Assembly: GCA_958295665.1 (NCBI GenBank)
Contig: OY282558.1
Location: 50,041,389 to 50,105,388, forward strand
Source of the DNA: Tipula vernalis
Lineage: Eukaryota > Arthropoda > Insecta > Diptera > Tipulidae
Reading direction: 5' to 3'
Length of the DNA stretch: 64,000 bases
Numbering within the stretch: position 1 is the first letter of the stretch; each line of letters starts with the position of its first letter. The position numbers and the translations under genes were made by a program. This document shows, piece by piece, positions 35,439 to 46,600 of this stretch. Under the pieces are notes generated by a model. That model worked only from the letters and a program-made list of their open reading frames with translations, did no database searches and had not been told where the DNA came from.

Positions 35439-35949
35439 TATGTGTCATACATGTATTTTAACACATCATAATTTATGTATTAACATATTATAAATGAGCT
35501 TGCATTTAACGGAGTCTGCCTGCTAATTTCACGAATTCTTTTTTTTTTGTTTATTGAAAACAAAAAAATCTTTAGACATGTCGAATTCTTTGGAAAAAAT
35601 AAATCAATAAATTGATTTATTTTTTTATTTTTTTTGACATTTTGACATTACATATTCTTTCGAAGAAAATAAATTGATTTTTTTTTTGATCCGGATCATT
35701 TGCCACAAATCTTGATTTTTTTGGTAGATTTCATCAAAATTTCACAAATATATAGAAATGTAAACGTCAAAATTAGATAAACAAAAATAAGACGCTATTT
35801 TCATAAATCATTTGTGGTTATATTTTGATGCGACTAGTTGCGTTTTAATCTAAATTAACATTTTTTATCTTTTTACGGTAAAGATTTCTCAATAGAATAT
35901 GTAAAATGCTGTAAAATTAGTAAACATAACCTCGCTTTTTTATTTTTTA
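35439..35949. other. Intron, nothing recognised
   Basis: AT-rich sequence with a small palindrome AAATCAATAAATTGATTT near 35600-35617. No gene. Confidence 0.5.
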
Positions 35950-38480
35950 CTAGCTGAGCCCGGTCCATCTTACTGGCCCTAAGTAAACCTTTTGTTTTAT
36001 ATTGTCTCTTGATTTAAATAGATGTCACAGCTATGAGGTGGTAATCCGGGCAATTTTAGCGAATTTAAAAATTCCGTTGGATAGTTGACAACATTTGTGT
36101 GTCATCAATTCGCCAGTTATCTTATTTTGAATTCATTTCGTTGACATAAACGCTCAATCAAACATGATTTTTGTAATTTTGAGCAATGTTTGGGAACACC
36201 ATCTCGATGAGTTCGGTCTTTGAATCAGTAAAGTGGCAAAAATTTGCAGGGAATGTAATGTATCCAGACGATGTGGCAACAGGAATTTTGCCATTACCAA
36301 TGTCGAGCAATTGTTTGGGAAAAACCTCCAGATCGGTCGTTCTGCAATTCGACTCGCATGTTTGCTATATATTTAATTTGAGTGTTTTGACGTATTTCCA
36401 TAAAATGGACGACTTCAAACATGCATTAAGTTCGTCGCTGGCGTTGATCGTGGAACCACTGGCAATGTTTGTCAAAAATCATCTGCTAATAGAATCATCG
36501 TACCACTAAACCGGATTTGGTTGTTTCGTAAATCTTGTATCATGCAGTTTAATGCCTCCAAAGATTTTTTGATCAATTGGCTTTACTGCAACACTTTGGT
36601 TATCGCAGAATTCTTCGAAAAGTTGCAAGTTGTAGTTTCATTAGTTTGCATGTTCAACGGCAACTTGAGTACTGAATGAGCTGTTTTGCCTTCTAACAAC
36701 GTAGCTGTAAAACCTGATGAAGAAAGTGCAAGTGCAATTCCATTTTGCGATCAAATCGTTGCCATAATCTAAGAAAATAATTCCGCCAGTTCCATCGTTC
36801 ACTACTTTCATGAGCGTATCGTAGGCATATTTCGTATTGGGTTTCGCGACTCAACTCTTGATTGAATGCGTCGTGCATTGGGCGATTGGGCGATGTCATT
36901 CTTAATTGAGTTAATCCTTTGTTGGTAAGCATTAAGCACATGTCCTCAATTAAAATTAATGCTTCATTGTGAATTTCTTCGTTCATTTGCAAATCTGCAT
37001 TCGATGTTCTAAGACGCATCTGAGTGTCATTCTCTAGCAATCCCATATGTTCACCGGCTTCTCTGTATGTGCCACACAATAAACCATTAACAGTTCGCAG
37101 ATGTTAGAATGATGTTGGGCCACGGGCATTGACTAACAGTAAACGTAAATAAAAACAGTCGTCTTGGCTGGGATGGACTGTGTAAAGATGTCCTATCGGT
37201 GGAAAATACTTGTTGGGGTAACCTGGAACCGGCTGTCCTTGTTTCCGTCATTGAAATTTCTTTGACGATTGATTCCAGGTATAATATCATGGCATTTCGG
37301 AGTAAAGCAGCGTTCGGGCAAAGTCATCATTCTGTCAAAGAAGCTGGTCAATATTGTCGATGGCGGCCTGTCAGCTCGTTGTAATACGTTCTCCGCAGTA
37401 AAATACACTCTTTGACCGTTTTCCAAATGTACGGCCAAGTGAACAATAGTGGGGTATCTTTTATGTACTTCAATGTCCTGTTGATTCACTTTGACTATTG
37501 TTGACCTTCCATTGTTATCAGTAGATAACCATCATTTCCAGTAATAGTTTCTGCTACTAATTGTCTTGGATAGCGTTTTGAACATTTTCCGTCAGCAATA
37601 GACGGAGAATTGGGATTTAATATTCCACAGGGACCATGAATCATATTTTTTTGTAACAACCTCATGTAACAGTGGATCTTCTTATCTCGTCTTATCTTCT
37701 CAACCAACCAAATGAGGATATGTGCATGTGGCAATCCGCGTTTTTGCCACTCGACTGAATACATCCAACAGCGCGTCTCGCCGAACACGTGATACTTAAC
37801 AATAAAATCCATGAGTGATTTTAATTTTTTTTTAACACCCTTTCGGTGATGTCATGGCGATCAATGGGTGATTGGCCAGGAAATAATTCTTGTCGAATTC
37901 CTGTCCAGTGGATTGCACAGAACGTGAATGTGATAAACAAATCTGGTGTGCCATGTACATACGACATATCATCTTGAGCGTATTCATGCATATGTCGCGA
38001 ACTTCCGACGTATGTTGCTGGGAGAATTATCATTCTGCCGATATTCTGTGCATTTCCGTCAGCATTGATGGCATCCCGAAGATGAATGAATTCCTCGGAA
38101 CGGAGTTTTTCTTGGTTTTATCATCTTGATTGAAAAATGATACCCATCTTCATCTTGCCAAAATAAGATAGGATATTATAACGCATCATATGATCGATGT
38201 ATTTCTGACACACGCTGCAGTTGATCGTTCCGCCGATGTAAAACAATGTCTCGGTTTTCTAAATTTTCACTCACGACGACAATAGGGACTTCATCAATTG
38301 TTGGCCCATTAAAACGTCTTGCATGTTGTCCTGCAGGCGTCTTATCGGCTCTTATGACAATTTTGGGGTTATCAAATGGCATGCGGTCTAATGCGGTCTT
38401 GAATAATGCAACCAATTTGTTAATTTGATGGAAAAATGTTTGGAGTTGTTCCACAATTGGTCTTTTCACCGCAAAAATTT
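35950..38480 (-). mobile_element. Helitron: Rep nuclease and helicase remains, with 3' end
   Basis: Minus-strand Helitron. Rep (HUH nuclease) text includes VPIVVVSENLENRDIVLHRR (38200-38320), MSYVHGTPDLFITFTFCAIH (37900-37970) and SVEWQKRGLPHAHILIWLVE (about 37700-37760). The helicase part includes RYPTIVHLAVHLENGQRVYF (about 37400), MCLMLTNKGLTQLRMTSPNR (about 36890-36950) and FPKQLLDIGNGKIPVATSSG (about 36265-36330). It ends in CCGGGCTCAGCTAGT on the minus strand, the CTAG|T 3' terminus expected for Helitrons, at 35950. Frame breaks and missing Walker-region text show it is inactive. Confidence 0.85.
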
Positions 38481-38593
38481 GTAGTCACTATCCGGCGTTG
38501 GCAATAAGGAATCTGTTCTGCAAGGGTAAATAGATGTAATATAGGTATTTGTATAGCGAAGTGTTTGTACCGCCATGTGTCTAACAAAATACG

Positions 38594-41028
38594 TTGGCAG
38601 CTTTGAATAAATATTTGAATGAGACAAACTATAGGTTAACTAATATTGAGGATATGTTATATAAGTTACGGGATGCAAGAGTTTTTTCGAAATTAGACTT
38701 GGATAGGGCTTATTACCAGCTGGAGTTAGAGGAAGAGTCAAAAAATTTGGTTTCATGGAGAGTACGCATATTGGAAATTTTAGAATGAATCGTTTGCCCT
38801 TTGGTGTTAAACCGGCATCTGGAATTTTCCAGCGAGAGATCGAAAAGGTTTTGAAAGGTGTAAAGGGTGTAATCTGCTTTTTAGATGATGTTTTAATATA
38901 TGCGAAGGATATGGAAAGTCATAATAGAAGTTTAAATAATGTTCTAAAGAAGTTATTAGATTCAAATCTTCGAGTTAATGCGTCGAAATGTGAATTTGGG
39001 AAGAGTGTAATCGGGTATTTAGGATATGTAATTTCGAGTAAAGCCTTTAGGGAGATTAAGGATGAGATTATGTCGGATAGAGTGTTGGTCAACTATAGTC
39101 CAGAACAGGAATTAGTACTTACTTGTGATGGTTCCAAAGTTGGTATATAAGCGGTTCTGTCCCATAGATACGAAAACAAAGTTGAAAGACCAATTGAGTT
39201 TGCGTCGAGAACATTGTCTGATAGTGAGATGAATTACGGAGTCATTGAAAAAGAGGCACTGACAATTGTGTTTGCGACCAAGAAGTTTTTCAAGTATTTA
39301 ATAGGAAGGCATTTTGTATTGGTAACAGACCATAACCCACTTATAGCAATTTTTGGGGAGCATCGTGGGATTCCTCAAATGTCGACAAGTCGATTGCAGC
39401 GATGGGCATTTCATCTTTCTGCCTTTAATTACACAATTGAATATGTAAAATCAGGACAGAACTGTGCTGACTCTCTGTCTCGATTTCTATCTGAGGTTAA
39501 GCCGCCAAGTATTGAAGAGGTTAACTATTTCAAGTATCTATGTGCAAATGATAGTTTACCTCTAAGTTGGGATATGATAAGGCAGGAAACTGAGAAGGAT
39601 GGTGAGCTAATGGAAGTGATAAAGGCGGTGAAGAGCAATTATGTTTTGATGATTTGGATAAGAATAAATTTGGATCGTATTTAGTAAAGAAAGATGAGTT
39701 AGTCATGGAAGAGGAAGTGTTAATGTTTGGACATTGGGTGATAGTTCCAAGTACTCTCAGACAGCAGTTATTGCATCAAGTGCATCAAACTCATTTAGGT
39801 ACGGTTAAGACAAAATCAATATTGCGGTCATATGTATGGTGGCCAAAAATGGATAAGGATGTGGGGGAATTGCATAAATCTATTGTCCAATCCTCCAAAA
39901 GCGCCAGTTATTCCATGGTCGCATCCAGATGGTCCATGGAAGAGGATCCATATTGATTTTGCGGGACCTATGTGTAATAGATATTTCATAGTTATATTAG
40001 ATGCTTTTAATAAGTGAATGAAGTTTTTTACACTTACAGTCCAACCACGTAATTCACAATTCGTTGTTTGTCGAATGTATTTTCACGATTTGGTTTACCG
40101 GAACAAATTGTAAGTGACAACGGGTCACAGTTTGTATCAGTTGCGTTTAAGAAATTTGTGTATTCGAATGGCATAGTTGACACCGACATATTTTCCTGCC
40201 ACAAATGGGGCAGCTGAGAATGCCGTAAAAACGGTCAAGAAGGCCTTGTATACTGCGGGGTTTGACAAAAGTCCGGGAAATGTGGACAACATGTTGTGCA
40301 ATTTTCTTTATAGAAATGTAGCTCATTGGACAACAAAGGTTGCTCCAACGTCATTAGTTGTGAATTTTAAGCCTAAAATAAAGTTGGATTTGCTGTTGCC
40401 TAGACCTGGAAAGGAAAAGGTTTGGGACAGTGATTTGAATGAAGGGGGTCGGAGGTTCAATGAGAAGGATGAAGTGTTAATCCGAAACTACAGGTCAAAT
40501 AAAAAATGGATTAGAGCAACAATAAAGAAACAGTTGGGACCAAGAGTATATGTGTGTAGATTGATGAATGGGCAGATAATACATAGACATGTGAATCAGA
40601 TTAGAGGATGGGTTAGAAATAATATGTTAAGTCTTAATAATAAAGTGGAAATACGAGATGGAAGGCGAGTAATCGAGGCACAAGATTTAGACGATGTTGA
40701 GGAAATTCAGAAAAGGAAACCAGTTAAAAATGAGGAGGATCGAGAATTTAATATTGTGATGTTCTACCATGGGGGTAATGGAACTGAAGCTATCAATGAT
40801 AGCGTTTCAGGTAATAGACATCTTGTAAATAATGAGTCAACTATGGTTAATCATGATGTTGTATTGGAAGATTTTGTAGAGGGGAATAATATGGAAAATT
40901 CGGTGATCAGTAATAGGGATCAGAATCAGAGTTGGGGAGAAAATCAGGGATTACGCGATAGATCGCAGATTTGCGAACCTAAAAAGTTGGAGGACTCACT
41001 TATTACACACAAACTAACTACTTTATAA
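38594..41028 (+). pseudogene. Plus-strand gypsy pol (RT, RNase H, integrase)
   Basis: In order: RT FSKLDLDRAYYQLELEEESK (38690-38750), MNRLPFGVKPASGIFQREIE and the active-site box CFLDDVLIYAKD (about 38875-38910). A deletion then removes the RT thumb, joining VISSKAF to a RNase H segment with LVLTCDGSKVG and LIGRHFVLVTDHNPLIAIFG. The zinc-binding integrase N domain includes HQVHQTHLGTVKTKSILRSY. The integrase core is frameshifted near 40020-40180, and its C-terminal part (YFPATNGAAENAVKTVKKAL) leads into a basic C-domain reaching 41028. It is sense to the host gene. No LTRs were recognised. The lineage is K02A2.6/Mag-like, from memory. Confidence 0.85.
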
Positions 41029-41897
41029 TATTATACCTATATAGATATAGATTACTAAAAACTTTAATTATTTGCCTATAAAAAGCTAAACCGTTTGTTC
41101 TTATTTCAAAATAAATATTCCAATCTAGCAAAAAACATTTTTATAAAGCACTCAATAATAAGCTTTTTTATTTGTATAATACTATAAAAATTAAAATTAA
41201 AATGTCCTTTCAGCACTTTAACTAAATTACTATGCCCATTGACTTGGAAGATTTCAGGCCAACCCCATAATTTATATTTTTTTACGACTTATAGTAAAAT
41301 TATGTAGAATAGGATTGGCTGGAGTCGCCGGTTGGTCATTCCGAATTTTATCAGGTTTTTGTTTTTATGTAATCTCGCAATCAGATAGGCAATAAAAAAA
41401 ACCGCGAAATACGCAATAAACAGAATCTGTTATATTTTCAATATTTTCCGTTTATGAAAAATTATTGTAATTCCAACAAATTTACGACTATGTATAATTT
41501 TTTATAGTTTTACATTTTATATGTATGGTTATTATGATCCGTTGAGATTATATTAATGCAATTACGAAAATGAAACAATAAAAAAATATCCTGCAACCAC
41601 AACAAAATTCTTACCTCTCATCTTTGCTTCGTTATTTAAAACCACGTAAAACAATTTTTATGTTGTTTCTTCTCTATCTCTCGTAATTTTCATTTATTTA
41701 TTTATTTTTCCAGTATACGATTTATTTAATTTAATTTAAATTTTATTTTATATACTTTTGTACACAATTAAAATAGACGGCGCGCACAAAAATGCGAAAT
41801 AAATCTTTCCTGAATTTTACATTCGGAGTGGGGGTGTACTTTCTTATATATTTGTGTGTGGACGCACAATTAATTTATTTTCGTTTTTGCTTTACAG
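41029..41897 (+). other. 3' end of the first intron
   Basis: AT-rich sequence ending in TTTTTGCTTTACAG at 41897. No gene or transposon was recognised. Confidence 0.6.
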
Positions 41898-42072
41898 ATA
41901 ATAACCAAACGACGTGGTCACAGTGTTTCCGGTTCCCAATCTAGTTTAGCATCGACCCCGGGACAAAGTACTGAGAGTAATAAACGTAGTAATTCAGCGG
42001 AATGGCCTGATCCACCCGAGCAACCAATTTGTAGTACCGAAGATGAGGCAGCATCGATATATTCGGATTCAG
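41898..42072 (+). CDS. Host gene exon 2
   Basis: Acceptor TTTACAG|ATA, donor TCAG|GTAATA. It enters in phase 0, matching exon 1, and leaves in phase 1. It encodes 58 residues: IITKRRGHSVSGSQSSLAST, then PGQSTESNKRSNSAEWPDPP and a short acidic stretch STEDEAASIYSDS. The Ser-rich RRGHSVSG and RSNSAEW contexts look like basophilic kinase or 14-3-3 sites. No folded domain. Confidence 0.88.
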
Positions 42073-42135
42073 GTAATATTTTACTATAAATTATGTTCGG
42101 TACAGGATTACTATTTTGTATTTTTTTTTTTTCAG

Positions 42136-42421
42136 ACGAATTAAATCAACAATACATATTACAACAAAATAAATTGGGTCATGGCACATATGTAATACGA
42201 AAAGGTCGTAAACAGCGTCACCGTTTAGCCGAAATGGATTCAATGTCATCGATTAATTCGAAATTAAGTAACGAAGAAAAAAATATCATAAATGTTCCAA
42301 GTCCTGTATTCCCCGCATCGATAATGATACCAAATTCACGACATAGTATTGATTTAGGATCAGCCACAACATCACCACCACTCCCTTTGCCATATGTACA
42401 AAATTCTATAAATTCACCAAG
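42136..42421 (+). CDS. Host gene exon 3
   Basis: Follows a 63-bp intron. Acceptor TTTTTCAG|AC, donor CCAAG|GTATGT; phase 1 in, phase 2 out. About 95 residues: a polar helix-prone stretch (ELNQQYILQQNKLGHGTYVI), a basic patch RKGRKQRHRLAEM, then a Ser/Pro region. SRHSIDLGS is another likely phosphorylation context. Nothing identifies a family. Confidence 0.9.
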
Positions 42422-42497
42422 GTATGTGTTGTACATATATTGTATAGACCAACAACACGTATTGTTACCAATTTTAAAATTTTGCTTTTTTTTTTAG

Positions 42498-42856
42498 ATC
42501 ACGACTATCATTAGATTTAAGTTCACCTACCTCAGAGCTTCCAGCAAATACAAATTTAGCAACTAGTAGCACAATAATATCACCTAGATATACTGAATTT
42601 AAATCATATAGTTCAACATTTGATGGCCTCCAAGCACTAGAAAATAATATAATTAATAATAGTAATAATAATTTATCGATATTGAATGGTAACAACAGTA
42701 ATATTAATAATAATTTATTAAATAATAACAATAGTAACAGTAATAACAACATAAATATTAATAACAATAATAATAATAACAACAGTATTATGAATGGTGG
42801 TTTACCACTGATGAGGGTATCATCGTTACCAGCGATTACTCCACCTATTATTACGG
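42498..42856 (+). CDS. Host gene exon 4 with polyasparagine tract
   Basis: Acceptor TTTTTTTAG|AT, donor ACGG|GTAAAT; phase 2 in, phase 1 out. It begins SRLSLDLSSPTSEL and runs into about 50 residues dominated by Asn, encoded by mixed AAT and AAC codons from about 42640 to 42790. It ends LPLMRVSSLPAITPPIITG. The open frame read past the donor stops at 42892-42894, which is intron read-through. Joining to 51340 gives ITGDTMSTPRREL without a break. Confidence 0.9.
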
Positions 42857-43439
42857 GTAAATATAAACATTTCGAGAGTAGAATAAAACCTTAGATAGTT
42901 CTGATATTGGTTCGGTTGAGTTTGGGCACAAATCCCAAGTAAGTCTCAGTAAAAATCCCAAACATCTGATTAATTTCCTTTTTTGCTTTTCTATTTAATT
43001 TAACTTGTCTGTGGTTAGGCTTTGTTTATGCCAGGTATCTAGACAAAGTTAAAAATTGTCGATTTTTATTAACATTCAACAATTCAGGATAGAAAAAATT
43101 TAACGCTTTACAGATCATTTTTCTACATTTTGAATGTCATTGTTATAAGCTTTATCACTACAATCGATTCACGATGTAAAATTGTTTAGTTGGTTAGAAA
43201 CAAAAATATTTAGAACTAGATTGATTTAGTGGAGTATTTTTGAAGTTTATAACTTCAATCATTTTAGAATCTTGTTTTATGCCACTTGGATTTTTGATGT
43301 GAAAACATCTTTAGCGGCAGGAGTAAGTAAAAAATTATATAGAAATCATGTTACGGAAACATATGTGCCGAACAAATAATATTGGATGTAGGTATGTGTG
43401 AATATCGAACAGAAAAAAAAATAAAAAAAATAAAAAATC
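42857..43439 (+). other. Start of the 8.5-kb intron
   Basis: Donor GTAAAT, then AT-rich sequence without recognisable coding or repeats up to the minisatellite. Confidence 0.6.
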
Positions 43440-43650
43440 CGTTCGATGTTGAAAGGCCGAATGTCGAAAGGCCGAACGCCGAAAGGCCGAACGGCCGAAT
43501 GGGTTGGAAGACCGAATGTCGAAAGTCCGAATGTGGTATGGCCGAATGCGTCGAAAGGCCGAATGTCTAATGGCCGATTGGGTCGAAAGGCCGAATGTCG
43601 AAAGTCCGAACGTGTGAAAATTCCGATAGGGTTGAAAAGCCGAATTATAA
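43440..43650. repeat. GC-rich 15-bp minisatellite
   Basis: About a dozen imperfect copies of CGAAAGGCCGAATGT, with variants such as AAAGTCCGAATGT and AATGGCCGATTGGGT. It is strikingly GC-rich against the intron and sits immediately before the satellite array. Confidence 0.9.
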
Positions 43651-43668
43651 AACCTCGCAATCGAGCAA

Positions 43669-46600
43669 TCAAATTGAAAATTGTCACAGCAATTACAAGT
43701 CCCGAAACCTATTGATAGAGGTATCAACCATCGTAATCGGACGATTTTAGATTTTTGCCGCCCAAAAACTTGTGGGCACAGTTGATTTTCAATAAAATTG
43801 AATTTTCTAAGAAATGTTTAGAAATAATCGAGCAATCAAAATGAAAATTGTCACAGCAATTGCAGGTCCCGAAACCTATTGATAGAGGTATCAACCATCG
43901 TAATCGGACCATTTTAGATTTTTGCCGCCCAAAAACTTGTGGGCTATTGCACAGTTGATTTTCAATAAAATTGAATTTACTAAGAAATGTTTAGAAATAA
44001 TCGAGCAATCAAAATGAAAATTGTCACACCAATTACAGGTCTCGAAACCTATTGATAGAGGTATCAACCATCGTAATCGGACCATTTTAGATTTTGGCCG
44101 CCCAAAAACTTGTGGGCTATAGCACAGTTGATTTTCAATAAAATTGAATTTTCTAAGAAATGTTTAGAAATAATCGAGCAATCAAAATGAAAATTGTCAC
44201 AGCAATTACAGGTCCCGAAACCTATTGATAGAGGTATCAACCATCGTAATCGGAGCATTTTAGATTTTAGCCGCCCAAAAACTTGTGGGCTATTGCACAG
44301 TTGATTTTCAATAAAATTGAATTTACTAAGAAATGTTTAGAAATAATCGAGCAATCAAAATGAAAATTGTCACAGCAATTACAGCTCTCGAAACCTATTG
44401 ATAGAGGTATCAACCATCGTAATCGGACCATTTTAGATTTTGGCCGCCCAAAAACTTGTGGGCTATAGCACAGTTGATTTTCAATAAAATTGAATTTTCT
44501 AAGAAATGTTTAGAAATAATCGAGCAATCAAAATGAAAATTGTCACAGCAATTACAGGTCCCGAAACCTATTGATAGAGGTATCAACCATCGTAATCGGA
44601 CCATTTTAGATTTTGGCCGCCCAAAAACTTGTGGGCTATAGCACAGTTGATTTTCAATAAAATTGAATTTACTAAGAAATGTTTAGAAATAATCGAGCAA
44701 TCAAAATGAAAATTGTCACAGCAATTACAGCTCTCGAAACCTATTGATAGAGGTATCAACCATCGTAATCGGAGCATTTTAGATTATTGCCGCCCAAAAA
44801 CTTGTGGGCTATATATAGCCCAATTGATTTTCAATAAAATTGAATTTTCTAAGAAATGTTTAGAAATAATCGAGCAATCAAAATGCAAATTATCACAGCA
44901 ATTACAGGTCCCGAAACCTATTGATAGAGGTATCAACCATCGTAATCGGACCATTTTAGATTTTTGCCGCCCAAAAACTTGTGGGCTATAGCACAGATGG
45001 TTTTCAATAAAATTGAATTTTCTAAGAAATGTTTAGAAATAATCGAGCAATCAAAATGAAAATTGTCACAGCAATTACAGGTCCCGAAACCTATTGATAG
45101 AGGTATCAACCATCGTAATCGGACCATTTTAGATTTTTGGCGCCCAAAAACTTGTGGGCTAGGGGTTTAGAAATTAGAAATAATCGAGCAATCAAAATGA
45201 AAATTGTCACAGCAATTACAGGTCCCGAAACCTATTGATAGAGGTATCAACCATCGTAATCGGACCATTTTAGATTTTTGCCGCCCAAAAACTTGTGGCC
45301 TATAGCACAGTTAATTTTCAATAAAATTGAATTTACTAAGAAATGTTTAGAAATAATCGAGCAATCAAAATGAAAATTGTCACAGCAATTACAGGTCCCG
45401 AAACCTATTGATAGAGGTATCAACCATCGTAATCGGACCATTTTAGATTTTTGGCGCCCAAAAACTTGTGGGCTAGGGGTTTAGAAATTAGAAATAATCG
45501 AGCAATCAAAATGAAAATTGTCACAGCAATTACAGGTCCCGAAACCTATTGATAGAGGTATCAACCATCGTAATCGGACCATTTTAGATTTTTGCCGCCC
45601 AAAAACTTGTGGGCTATTGCACAGTTGATTTTCAATAAAATTGAATTTACTAAGAAATGTTTAGAAATAATCGAGCAATCAAAATGAAAATTGTCACACC
45701 AATTACAGGTCTCGAAACCTATTGATAGAGGTATCAACCATCGTAATCGGACCATTTTAGATTTTAGCCGCCCAAAAACTTGTGGGCTATAGCACAGTTG
45801 ATTTTCAATAAAATTGAATTTTCTAAGAAATGTTTAGAAATAATCGAGCAATCAAAATGAAAATTGTCACAGCAATTACAGGTCCCGAAACCTATTGATA
45901 GAGGTATCAACCATCGTAATCGGAGCATTTTAGATTTTAGCCGCCCAAAAACTTGTGGGCTATTGCACAGTTGATTTTCAATAAAATTGAATTTTCTAAG
46001 AAATGTTTAGAAATAATCGAGCAATCAAAATGCAAATTGTCATAGCAATTACAGGTCCCGAAACCTATTGATAGAGGTATCAACCATCGTAATCGGAGCA
46101 TTTTAGATTTTAGCCGCCCAAAAACTTGTGGGCTATTGCACAGTTGATTTTCAATAAAATTGAATTTTCTAAGAAATGTTTAGAAATAATCGAGCAATCA
46201 AAATGCAAATTGTCATAGCAATTACAGGTCCCGAAACCTATTGATAGAGGTATCAACCATCGTAATCGGACCATTTTAGATTTTTGCCGCCCAAAAACTT
46301 GTGGCCTATAGCACAGTTAATTTTCAATAAAATTGAATTTACTAAGAAATGTTTAGAAATAATCGAGCAATCAAAATGAAAATTGTCACAGCAATTACAG
46401 GTCCCGAAACCTATTGATAGAGGTATCAACCATCGTAATCGGACCATTTTAGATTTTTGGCGCCCAAAAACTTGTGGGCTAGGGGTTTAGAAATTAGAAA
46501 TAATCGAGCAATCAAAATGAAAATTGTCACAGCAATTACAGGTCCCGAAACCTATTGATAGAGGTATCAACCATCGTAATCGGACCATTTTAGATTTTTG

